A DNA stretch of 64,000 nt. It comes from Loxodes magnus. Its lineage: Eukaryota; Ciliophora; Karyorelictea; Loxodida; Loxodidae. The notes under the pieces are model-generated. The model was not told where the DNA came from and did not search any database. It saw nothing but the letters and a program-made list of their open reading frames with translations. Made by a program: the position numbers and the translations under genes. The DNA lies in contig CAMPDV010000149.1 in NCBI GenBank assembly GCA_946699065.1, positions 496,001-560,000 on the forward strand, read 5' to 3'. Each line of letters opens with the position of its first letter. The first letter of the stretch is position 1. This document shows, piece after piece, positions 25,744-37,114 of the stretch.

Positions 25744-26192
25744 CAATGTAAAATTTAATAATCATATTAGCAAGCTAGAAAATAAATTAAAGCAGCTTAT
25801 TTAATTAAACTTACCTTTATAACTAATTAGGAAATAAATCTTTCTTTAGTATCAATAATAACTTTAGTCTGCTAAGCTAACGCAGTTCTAATTTTATTTA
25901 GTTTAAAGGTTAGATTTTTATTATATTAAATCTAAAATTAAAATAGAATATTAGTTTGTTACATTTAAAAGCATTTCCATAAGGCTAGCATTTAGTAAAA
26001 CTAGGCTTTTTATTTAAGATATGATTATAAGCTTGGCTAGGTTTAATAAATCTAGATATAATAATAGTTAATAATAGATAGCTAGAATTTGTAGCAAGAG
26101 TTAGATTTAATTAGTTGATATTAGATAATTTGGCTAGAGAACTGCTTAATAATTTAGAATTATATTTTATTTTAAAATCAAAGTAAATCATC
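25744..26192. other. AT-rich spacer
   Basis: About 450 bases between two minus-strand genes. Nothing recognised. Confidence 0.5.
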
Positions 26193-27830
26193 TCAAGCAT
26201 CATAATGCTTTACCCACTTCTTTTCTTGCACATCATAGAAATATAAATGGTAATCATTGTCAAAAAACCAGATTTTTTCTTCTCTAACAACGGGTTGCCA
26301 ACATAAATAAAAATATCTTTCTTCTGGGTAAGCTGGTCCATGTTCAGTTATTTTTTATGAAGCTAAATCAAACAAATAGGTATTAATAAGCTATTAGCCA
26401 TTTGCAAAAAGTATAATTCCATTAAGAGATGGAATATAAGAAGCATATATTGAGTTAGCAGACTTTGGAAGCTTAGTGTCAATTGTAGTTCATTTGTCAG
26501 TTTCAATTGAATAAACATGAATTCTATCAATCTCTGAACTATTGGAATATCCTCCAAAGCAATAAATATTATTTTCAGCAAAAACAAGTGCTGATCCTCT
26601 TAAAGCCTCAGGTAAAGAAGCAAATTGAGTAAATTCCATTGTTATTAAATTAAACTTTTCACATTCTTTAACGTAATTTCCATTTAAATCACCACCTACT
26701 ATATAAACAAAGTCTTTTTAATCCCATACCATTCTATGAATTCCTCTTGCAAAAAGCATATCTTTACAATGAACTTATTCTCCATCAATAAAATAGAATT
26801 TAGTTTTCCATTAATTACCTCCAGATATTATGATTCTATTATCATCCAACTAAAGCTGGGTAGTTCAATTCTAGTTAGGCGTATCAATATTATATTCTTT
26901 AGTTGTATGACTTTAGCAAGAGAAATCATAGATAAGCATAGTATTAGAACTATATTTAAATATTAAGTATTTATCAAATTTGTTCGCTCTAAAAACTTTC
27001 TTTCCTTTTACTTCTTATTTATTATCGAACCTTCATAGATTTTTTAAAAATTCCTCTATTTTATTCTAGTCTTATTAAAAATTTATTTCGAGTTCTACGT
27101 TCTAAGGCTCAATTTCTACTTTCAATTAGTCAAAAAATTATAAAGACGCTTCATTTTGAAAGTTTTGAGGAACTTAAATACTGGAAATAACTTGATACTA
27201 TTAATTATATTTAGCAAACTTTTAGTATATATTTTCAAATTCCTCCTAAACGCTTGCTTTAAATTCATTAATCCTTTATTCTTTCAGTATGCTAATCTAT
27301 TGCGATATGAAATCATACTAGTTGGAAACTGTGGCGCAGAATTCTTTATCCTTTGTATTAACATACTCTATTTAATTCTAATATGATTGTATTAGGTTAG
27401 AGATTAGATTCTTTTGATGATCTAAGCTTTACTATAGAGGAGTTTCTTATTTATTGGAAGTTTCTAAATCTTTATACTTGTGATTAATGTGATCTCCCCA
27501 ATGTAAGCAAATGAAGCATATTAATTGTTAGTCTTTATAGCAAACATATTAAAACGGCATTTAATGAGATTGACAAAGTTTTTCTCTAGGTGTTATTAAT
27601 GAGAGAGCTTCGTTTGTTTTAACAATACAATTTATTATATCGAAATCAATTGGCAGATTTGAAGACTTCTGCAGAGTAAATTTATTACATACTTTGCATT
27701 TTATTTTACTATTCGCTTAATATTATGCATCACAGCAAGCTTAACACATTGTATGACTACAAAATAATAGCAAGGGTTTATTAGCATGTGTGTTATATTC
27801 ATGACCTTGAGGACAATCAGCTGTCTCCAT
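26193..27830 (-). CDS. TRIM-like protein: degenerate RING, B-box, coiled coil and Kelch repeats
   Basis: A 545-aa protein in one exon from ATG 27830 to TGA 26193-26195. Residues 6-50 carry a sparse Cys/His RING-like pattern (CPQGHEY, FCSHTMCQACC, CKVCNKF). Residues about 88-125 form a B-box (CQSHQMPFQYVCYKDQQLIC then 'FICLHWGDHINH'). A coiled coil covers about 130-240. The C-terminal half has Kelch repeats, seen as 'IIISGGNQWKTKFY', 'VYIVGGDLNGNYV', 'IYCFGGYSNSSEI' with Trp/Tyr pairs. This is the order of animal TRIM proteins with a beta-propeller at the end. Such proteins are often E3 ligases whose propeller picks the substrate. The first zinc finger is incomplete, so ligase activity is uncertain. 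Confidence 0.87.
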
Positions 27831-29038
27831 TTTTATATTAAAACCAAACAGATTCTGTTTAAACCTTATTTAATTACTATGCTAAGATTATATCTTACTT
27901 AGTTATTTCTTCTAACTAAACTAACCACTAAGCAAAACTGCATCCTCTATTCTTTGTATTTTGACTATAAATAGCCTTTAATGGCAAATATAAAGCAATA
28001 AAAAGCTATATTTAAGAATATTTTTGGTAATTAATTAGTTACTAGATGAAGTATCTTTAAAAGCAGTTGCTGATTGCTAGTCATAGCTATTATGTAATAC
28101 TTAATTTATTTACGTTTCTCTAATAGCAAAAATTTAAAAAGCTTAGATTATTTTAAATAAACTGATATTCTTCTAAATAAGCATTCTATAATCTTCGTCT
28201 TATAGCTTTAAATAATAATCTCTAATAGTTTTATTCAATATTCTTTAAATGCTAAAATCAAACTAAAGAGAAACAATTAACAAGATATGATAAAGTTAAA
28301 ATCTTTCAAAATGAATGTTTCTATAACTTAACTATTAAACTTTTATAAACTAGACACTGAAAAGAAAGGTATTACATTTCTTACAATTTTAATTCTAAAT
28401 AGTATACAAATTATACAACTTGTCTAGTATTTCTCTTTATTTAAGCACATAATGGCAACTAATTAATTTTTGGAAATTAATAGTAAGCATGTTAAAGTGG
28501 TAATCAAATCTCTGAGTTGGTATTCTTTAATATATGAAGTTCTTAGATATACTTAGATGCTAATAATCTAATTAAATAAATATAATGCTTCTTTAATATA
28601 TTAGATTCCATTGATGATTTGTACACTTTTTAATATAGCTTAATTTAATCAAAACTTTAATCTCAAATAGCTTATTAGATCTTAAGTAACTACTTTTAAT
28701 TATTTAGCTATTAAAATAAATTTAATTATGCTTTACTTATATTTTATACTTTCTATCAGGAACTTATTTTTAGCATCTATGCAAACTTTCACAGACTTTA
28801 ATTTTAACACCTAAGTATGAAATATGAATAAAAGATAAATATTTAGTTAAAACAGCAATCCTTTTTTAATATTTTAGTACATTAGAATGGCATAAGACTT
28901 TAATAAAATTAAAATAAGAAGTAGCTAATTAGTTTTAGCTAAGGTAGTTTATATGCTAATAATGATAGATAATTAAGTTAAACCATATTAAAAATAAAGA
29001 CATTCTTATTGAAATTTAACTCTTCTAATTATTTAAAA
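27831..29038. other. AT-rich spacer between divergent genes
   Basis: About 1.2 kb upstream of both the TRIM-like gene (minus) and the ALDH6 gene (plus). No gene seen. Confidence 0.5.
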
Positions 29039-30562
29039 ATGCTGGCAAGAGGAATGAGAAGAAACTTTGCAAGTAAAGTTAAGCAGTATATCAATGGATA
29101 ATGGGTAGAATCTTCTACTAAGAAGCATTTTGAACTCCTAAATCCAGCAACATAAGAATTAATTGGTTTAGTACCTCAAACTACAACAGCTGAATTTAAT
29201 GATGCTGTAAAAGCAGCTAAGGAGGCTTTTGTATCTTGGAGATAAGTTCCAGTATAATAAAAGCAAAGAATAATGCTTAATTACATAAGGCTTATATAAG
29301 AAAATACTTAGAAAATCGCATAACTAATTACAAAAGAGCACGGCAAAACTTTACCTGATTCAGCTGGTGATGTTTTTAGAGGATTAGAAGTTGTAGAATC
29401 AACAATTTCTACAATGTTCCACATTTAAGGACATTTCTCTTCAAACTTAGCCAAAGATGTTGACACTTACACTATTAGAGAACCTCTTGGTGTATGCGCT
29501 GGAATATGTCCTTATAATTTCCCCGCTATGATTCCACTTTGGATGTTCCCAATGGCCACGACTTGCGGAAATACTTATATTCTTAAGCCATCAGAAAGAG
29601 ATCCAGGTGCTGTTATTTTACTGACGGAACTTGCTGAGAAGGCTGGATTACCTAAGGGAGTATTGAATATTGTCCATGGAGCAAATGAAACTGTAGATAA
29701 TATTTGCACACATCCTGATATAAAGTCAGTATCATTTGTAGGAAGCAATACAGCTGGAGAATATATATTCTAAAAGGCAAGTGCTCATGGAAAGAGATGC
29801 TAAATTAATATGGGAGCCAAAAATCATGGTGTCATAATGCCAGATGCTGAAAAGGAAGATACACTTAACGCTTTAGTAGGTAGTTCATTCGGAAGCACGG
29901 GTTAACGTTGTATGGCTTTACCTATTAACATTTTTGTTGGCTCATCAAAAGAATGGATACCAGAAATGGTAGCTAAAGCAAAGAAACTTAAGTTAGGTCC
30001 TGGAGAAGATTCTAAGACAGATATAGCTCCTTTACAAAATAAAGCACTTAAAGATAGAGTACTATTTTACATTAATAAGGCAATTGAAGAAGGTTGCGAA
30101 GTTCTTCTTGATGGAAGAGGAGTTAAAGTTCCGGGCTTTGAAAAAGGAAACTTTATAGGCCCAACTATCTTAAGTAATGTGAAAACCAATATGGTTTCAT
30201 ATTAAGAAGAATTGTTCGGCCCAGTAGCACAAATAATGTGCGTGGAAACTTTAGATGAAGCTTTGAAAATAATTAACAGTAATAAATACGGAAATGGAAC
30301 TGCCATTTTCACATAAAACGGATCTGCCGCAAGAAAGTTCTAGACAGAAGTTGAGGCAGGCTAAATTGGAATTAACGTACCCATTCCAGTTCCTTTGCCT
30401 ATGTTTGCTTTTACTGGAAACAAGGCTAGTTTCTTAGGAGACTCTAATTTCTATGGTAGATCTTCTTTTAACTTCTACACATAGTTGAAAACAGTAACTT
30501 CACGTTGGAAATTTTCTGGAGAAGCAATGGCGTTACAAACTTCATTCCCTACAATGAAGTGA
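29039..30562 (+). CDS. ALDH6A1: Methylmalonate-semialdehyde dehydrogenase (acylating), mitochondrial
   Basis: A 507-aa protein in one exon. It oxidises methylmalonate semialdehyde (valine catabolism) and malonate semialdehyde to propionyl-CoA and acetyl-CoA, using NAD and CoA. The N-terminus [13 protein letters not shown] is a mitochondrial targeting peptide. Family marks include '[14 protein letters not shown]', '[10 protein letters not shown]', '[13 protein letters not shown]', '[14 protein letters not shown]' and the catalytic-Cys motif 'GSTGQRCMA'. The CoA-dependent (ALDH6) class lacks the general-base Glu of other ALDHs and has Asn in the 'GAKNH' motif, as here. The Gln of 'GQRCMA' is TAA. 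The stop TGA is followed directly by in-frame TAG. Under the standard code only two short open pieces of this gene would be seen. Confidence 0.96.
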
Positions 30563-31376
30563 TAGACTTAAAACGCTTTTTAACTTCCATTATTATAAAA
30601 ATAAAAACTTTTTTATAAATATAGAATAATGCTATAATACTATCTCAATCTAGCTTCTAAAGTTATCTAACTATTTACTTCTATTTATAATTTATTTATT
30701 TAAAGGCATTAAAATATACTTTCAATATTAAGACTATTACTTATCTATACTAATGATAACTCTAAGGTTTTTTTGGTATTATGCTTTCTAGCAAATTAGA
30801 TTTATGATATCAAAAATTAATTGGATACACTTTATGTGTATTTATAATTTTTACTACTTATTTCCAGTAATCAGTCTGTATACTATAGGAACTATTTCAA
30901 AATCCTATTTTATTGAGTTATAGAGCCTGATAAATTTGGAAATTATTTCTCAATTTTTAGCATTTTATAATGATAATAGATAGCCTTTTAGTTTAAGTGT
31001 ATTAATATTTAATCTTTTATAAATTGCTTATTATTTAAACTTATACTATTTTATTCTTTCATCTATTTACATCCTATCAAGTCCTAATTTAAAACTAGCT
31101 TTATTTAATAATAACTTTGCAAAGCAACTATTTTTCAATAGCAAATATAGTCGTAATACATTAACTTATTTTACAATTTAAGGGAATTTAAAATAAATTG
31201 AAAATATTATCTGAAAATGTACTAAATACTGCATTGGAAATACTAAACATTTACAATTTTATTCATTTTAGTAAGTAGTGAAGAAACCAGAAAAAGAGAT
31301 GAAAAATATCTAAACTAGAATTAAATAAATAAATAAAGATTTTAAATATGAAATAGACCAAAATATAAATAAAAGC
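30563..31376. other. AT-rich spacer, LINE 5' junction at its right end
   Basis: No host gene seen. The last 100 bases or so become A-rich on the plus strand like the LINE itself, so the element may start slightly earlier than annotated. Confidence 0.45.
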
Positions 31377-31386
31377 ATCAAGATTA
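31377..31386 (+). repeat. Candidate 5' target-site duplication of the LINE
   Basis: ATCAAGATTA occurs here and again at 34695-34704, directly after the element's 3' tail. The match is short, so it is only a candidate. Confidence 0.4.
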
Positions 31387-34300
31387 GGATTATTAGACTA
31401 ATTTAAAAATCACAAAATAATCATATGTGGAGATTTTAATGCTCATTTAAATAAATAATAAAACATAAAATACGTAGATGAACTTATATAGCAATTTGTG
31501 CGAAACTTTTGATTTAATAGATATAAAATAAGAAAGATAAAATACTCATATAATTAAATAAACAAAGCAGAGAAATAATTGATTATATATTCACTAATTA
31601 AAAAAACAGTCAATAAAAAAACTTCAGATTTAACGTTTAAGAAGAAGTGGAGTTAACAACAGATCATTTTCTACTGATAACATAAACTTAAATTAGATAA
31701 CCAATAATCTAAAAAATGACAAGTTCACATAATTTAAAATAAATAAGTAAGATATAAATTGAAAAAATTAAAATAAGATATCTGAAAGTATTCCTATAAA
31801 GAAGAATATAGAGGGACATATTAATTTTTTAATTAATTAATAGATGAACAAAATCTAGAAGAATAATACGAATTTATTATAAATCTAATTCATATATCAG
31901 CATTCAATAGTGTAGGAATTAAAAGACATCAAGAGGTTAAAAAATCTTAAAAATAATACTAATAGATGCTGAGAAAAAATATAGCTAGAAATATGTATAT
32001 GTAAGAAATAAATTAATATAATAGAAATAACGATTACATATTAAAACTCAAAAAGAAATATTTAAAAGAAAAAAACAAGTACAGCAAAATGTAAAAAGAA
32101 GAAAAACAGCAAAATAAAAATAATTAATAAATATTCCTAAATGATAATAATAAAGAAATGGTCAATTAAGTCAAAAAGACTTTAAACCTAAAAAAAGGAA
32201 CAAAAATTAACCCGACGAAAATTTAATAAGAAGACTTCATTCAAAATTGGGAGAAAAATGTATTTAATAAATAATAAAATCTTTCTCTAAACTAAAATAA
32301 CAAAATTAATAAAGAAATTGACAAAATCTATGGAACAAATATTAAAGAAAGATTAAAAAAAAATAAAAAATGAGAAAATATTCTATACTAGTAAGTATGA
32401 GATGTAATAAGATTTTTACCTAACAATAAGGCTCAAGGATTTGATTCAATATCAAATGAACTAATAAAAAACGCATCACACGAACTATGATAAATACTAC
32501 GCAAATTTTTCTAAAATTGTTAGAAGCAATAAAAACTACCTAAAAATATAAACAAAGTTAAAATAATAATGCTTCACAAAAAAGGAAGCAAATAAAATTG
32601 AAAAAATTACAGACTGATAGCACTCATAAACGTAATTTAAAAAATATTTGATAAATTAGTAACTAACCAACTATACTAAGAAATATAAGATTAAGATATA
32701 TTAAACAAAGATTAAAAAGGATTTATAAAAAGGATGCAAACTGCTAATAATATATGATAATTAAAGCAAATCATAGAAAACTATAAAAATAAAAAGAAAA
32801 AAGAAAACTATAATGAAGACTTATTAATCACGTTAATTGATGTAGAAAAATTGTTCGACACAATAAATCGCAGATTTTTATTTGACCAGATGAAAAGATT
32901 AAACATTTCGTAAATATAATTAATATAATAAAAGATACATATTAAAAAGTATAAATTAACTTCTATCTTGATGAAGAAATAACTAGAAAAATTCGGTAAA
33001 TAAATGGAGTCTTACAAGGCAGCTCAAGTGGACTAATATTAGCAATAATATACTATGATATAGTATTAAGGTATTTAGAAAAATATGAAAAACTAGAGCA
33101 TAAAATTCAAAAAATTTATTATGCTAAACTTGCTTGAACAGATGATTTAATACTAATATCAAATAATCAAAAAAATATGTAAATTTTACTAAACGAAACT
33201 GAAAACATTTTTAAATTAATAAGACTTAATATTAACACGGAGAAATGCGAATTTATATAAATACTCAAGAATAGAAACACAACGAACAAAGAGATTGAAC
33301 TTTTTCTATTAGGAAAAAAAATTTAATAAAAATAACAAATTTAATACCTAGAATATCAAATAAACTAACTTAATGAAGAAAAGGTTTAGATTGAGTACCT
33401 CTTCAAGAAATTTTAATAATCGATATTTATATTCTAATCCTAATTCTTTAAAAACTATAACAAAACATAGCCAATTAACTTTAAGAACTTATTCAGATTA
33501 TTTATAATGCCAAAATTAGAATACTGCTCGGAATTAATCCCATATAGTATTCAATTAGGAATAACAAAATGAAAAAATAAAATCTAAATAGCACAAAGAT
33601 AAATCCTAAGAAAATACTTGAAAATTCCACAAGCATCATTTAAAGAAATATAGTATATAGATTTCAACTGATGTAAATTTGAAGATTCAGCAGCATAAAG
33701 ATTTTTAAAATTCTACAAAAAGTTATAAGATTAATTCAGAAATGATCAAGAAAAAGAAAAAAGTAGATAAGATACAAAATTCTAACAACTTTTCAAACAG
33801 AGTTAAAAATAGAACTCAAAATATAAAAAAAGCATTAAAAAATTGAAAAATACTATGAAATAAACAATGAATAAATAAAAGATCTTAACATAAACAATTA
33901 TACTAAAGAAATCAAAAAAAAATACAAAACTTTTTTTCAAGGAAACAATATAGAGAATATAAGATATGAAAACAGCCGAAATAATTTATAGAAAATATAA
34001 AAATGAGACTAAATTTTAAAAAATTACTTATATAACAACAAACAAAGAATTAATAAAAGAATAAAAATTAATTTATAGACTAAGAACGCAATTAATATTT
34101 TTTAGAGCTGATCTCTCAGAAAGACATATTGATTAAGAGTAGATACTATGCATTTGTTAGCAATAAGAAAAACTTGAACACGTCTTTGATTGCTAGTATT
34201 AAAGATAAATTATATAAGAAAACAGTCTTCAGATACAAGAAACATTAAAAAGCTTACACATAAACATAAATCTGAAAAGAAGGAAATAATAAATATACAT

Positions 34301-34694
34301 AGACAATGAAACTAATAAAAAATAGAGAAAAAATTTAAAATAAATGCTAGAGTATAATCAAATATTAATAAATTAAAAAACAAAAAAGAATAACTAAATC
34401 CTAGAAGATATTGATCTTAAGATTAAAAAACATGGTCTAGCATAAAACAAAAACACTAACAAATAACTTGATTTTAAGAATGATTTAGGGAAAAATAAAT
34501 CCATTAGTAATATTTGAATAAAGAAGACTTAAAATAATTATTTTTAGAATGAACAAAGATACAAGAAGAAGAGAAACTAAACTAAAAAAAATCAAATCAA
34601 AACAATAATGAAGACCTAAGAGTTTCAGAATGAGAGTGATATCATAAAAATTATTTTATTAAGCTGAAAGGCTAACATTATTTAATTTAATTTA
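31387..34694 (+). mobile_element. Non-LTR retrotransposon (LINE), 5'-truncated and frameshifted
   Basis: The element carries, in order, the last part of an APE-type endonuclease (GDFNAH motif, then 'TTDHFLL'), a reverse transcriptase and a C-terminal Cys-His cluster. It ends in a TTTAA-type repeated tail. The start of the endonuclease is missing, so it is 5'-truncated. Its reading frame uses the host code: many TAA/TAG as Gln and TGA as Trp. The plus strand is conspicuously A-rich. A 401-bp near-identical copy of its 3' end lies inverted at 47812-48212, which fixes the 3' boundary. The exact 5' boundary is uncertain by about 100 bases. Confidence 0.9.
31405..34667 (+). pseudogene. LINE polyprotein remnant: endonuclease fragment plus reverse transcriptase
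   Basis: Conserved blocks: endonuclease 'IIICGDFNAHL' (near 31,420) and 'DYIFTNQ...TTDHFLLIT' (near 31,580-31,680). The RT blocks are 'FLPNNKAQGFDSISNELIK', 'WKNYRLIALINVIQKIFDKL', 'LLITLIDVEKLFDTINRRFL', 'GVLQGSSSGLILA' and the active site 'AWTDDLILI' (33,130-33,160; YADD-type, here W-T-D-D with Trp as TGA). Near 34,150 a 'CICQQQEKLEHVFDC' Cys-His cluster matches the end of many LINE ORF2 proteins. The blocks fall in different frames, with shifts near 31,480, 31,550, 31,750-31,870 and 32,910. This copy is therefore not able to encode one full protein. The last frame closes at TGA 34665-34667. Confidence 0.88.
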
Positions 34695-34704
34695 ATCAAG
34701 ATTA
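34695..34704 (+). repeat. Candidate 3' target-site duplication of the LINE
   Basis: ATCAAGATTA, the same ten bases as 31377-31386, immediately downstream of the TTTAA-repeat tail. Confidence 0.4.
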
Positions 34705-37114
34705 TGAAGATTAAATTAAATAAATAGTATTATATCTAGTTAAGCAATGCTAGATTTAATATATGTACATCAATTATACAATATTATAATTGAGTCTATA
34801 AACATTAATTAATTAAAAGATTATCTAAGTCTTTTCTTAAAATGTTAAAGATTTATTAATAATTATTAGTTTTAAACGAAAAATCTAATTTAAAGTAATT
34901 ATTAATACTCCATTATTGATAAAATATAAATAATAAAGCAAAAAAATTAATTAAGATAGACTATATAGCAATATTGAAGGGGTTTATCATTTATTTAATA
35001 AATACTTCTTTATTTAATACTAAAAATAAATATAACTAATAAAACATTTTAGTAAAAGCTAAAATAAATAGCTAAATATGAAGATGTAAATGTTAAAATA
35101 GTCATATTTATGATTTAAGTGCTTTGAAGTAAATATATATTAAAATTAAAGTTAAATCTCTGATGATATTTAAACTTATGATGAAAATATAAATTAAAAA
35201 TATGCTTTATAAGTAGTCAAGATCATTATTAAAGGGAAATAATTCTATGCCTGTTACTGTTAAAATTTAAGTTTATTAATATAAAAAAATATTTTAAAAC
35301 CTAATTTAGTAAATAATCAGTAGACTGTTGAGATCTATTTTAGAAGATAAACATGTTTTCAATACTTAATTTAGTAATTAAATTTTGTAGTAGACTGCAT
35401 ATTGGCCGTATCAAGGTGAAACCCCTTCGAACAATTAATACTTATATCTTTCGCTTTATTTTTGTCAAATAGCATTTGTTTTAGTCATATCCAACTTTAA
35501 AAAATTTAATAGCATCATCTTGGAAATTATCAAAATTTATAATTTATTATTTTTTATTCAGATTTTGAAATTATAACATCTTCAAATAAATATTTATATT
35601 ATTTTCCTTAATTTAGATATCAACCAAAAATAAAAAATTAAGAAATAGTCAATTTCAAAGATGAAAAAGGTGCTTATATTAAGAAATACAATAATTTAAT
35701 AAAAATGAGTTTCGCTCAAGAATAAACAAACTACCTTACAATTAAGATTAACGGTGCTATTACTAAAATGTAAGAAATATGCTATTCAAAGTTTTAAAGG
35801 ATTGACTTAGTAGCTTATAAAATATAATAAAAACTTAATATTCATCAAATTGATATTTAAAGCTTATGGTATTAATATAATTTTCATTTTAATGCTTCTT
35901 AATTCAAAAATATTGTGAATATAATAGACTATTTTTTAAGTAATTAATAATAGATTATTCGAATAGTAATAAATAGATATTAATTAAAAGTAAACTAACT
36001 AACTATTCAATTACATTTTAGCTTATATACTATTTCTTGCAAAACTCTTTATTTTTATCTGAAAACTTAAATTGTGTTTATTATTATTCTTTTAGATGGT
36101 TTATATTTTAATTAAGGAAACAAGTATCATTAGCAAAAGGAATAGCAATCACTTTTATGAAGTTAATATATCTTTATAGACAAAACACTATTTATAGCTA
36201 TTAGTTAAATAATATGAATAATCATTACTTTAAGCTATATCTTATATGTCAAACATTCTGAAAAACTTTATTTAATTAATTTTACCTATGTAAAAGCGAA
36301 TAAGCCTATAAAGGTTAAAGGTAGCGATGTGAATAAATAAATGGGTATGATTAAAAATATATATTTATTTATTTTATTTAGGTAAAGATATAACTGCTTT
36401 ACAAGTATTACAAAAACTAACTCAATAATTATAGGAGTAAAGTTTGAAAATATGATCTAAAGCTATTACTTTAAATTTAAAATACTTAGAAGAAAATTAA
36501 GAATGTCTTTAATCTAAAGAGCTCTATATATAGCTTTATTAAAAGTTATTATTATAATCTTCTTTTATTTTAACTATTTTAAAATGCTTTTATTTTCTTA
36601 GTAATCTTTAAGGTAAAAATCCTAAAATTCTTTTTATTTTAGCAAAATACTAGCAAAAATATAAATTCTTTAAATAAAATAAGTGTGAAAATAAAGTTAG
36701 CGGATTAGATACTTAATGAAAAGTTCCAAATAGGTATATTGCTAATAATAATAATAAATATATAATAAATTATATAAAATAATTTACTTTTGAGAAATGT
36801 AATCATGTTATAAGAATCTATAACTAAAAGAAACTAAATTTGCTTTATTATATTAGAGTTATTTTAGTTATTATTTAAGAGTTTTTATCAAAGTTTCTTT
36901 TTAAATTGATATGACTGAAATAAGAAGATTTATATTAAAGATAATTAAAATTAACTAAGTATTTTATTTGTTTATTTTTAGTTACTTGTATGCAATAAAA
37001 TAATTTTAGATAAGGGCTTAAGGCTATAATTATAGGTATTATTTCTGCTTTGTAAACTGTTAATAGCTTATAAAAAGTGATAAAGCAATATCCTATAAGA
37101 TAGTTGCTGACTTA
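34705..37114. other. Gene-poor stretch with possible unresolved ORF pieces
   Basis: 2.4 kb upstream of the CLEC16A homolog. A small island near 35,390-35,440 is clearly less AT-rich than its surroundings (see findings). A plus-strand frame from ATG 35705 begins 'MSFAQEQTNYLTIKINGAIT', and pieces near 36,280-36,500 read 'PIKVKGSDVNKQMGM' and 'GKDITALQVLQKLTQQLQEQ'. These could be exons of an unknown gene, but no family, splice sites or TGA end could be fixed. Confidence 0.35.

Noticed and set aside
26363-27386. Three short ORFs (one minus, two plus) within the TRIM-Kelch gene
   Set aside because: They are other-frame or antisense shadows of the 545-aa minus-strand frame, which carries B-box and Kelch motifs.
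31387-34667. LINE ORF as an intact gene
   Set aside because: Conserved blocks fall in at least three frames with shifts near 31,480, 31,550, 31,800 and 32,910, and the endonuclease N-terminus is missing.
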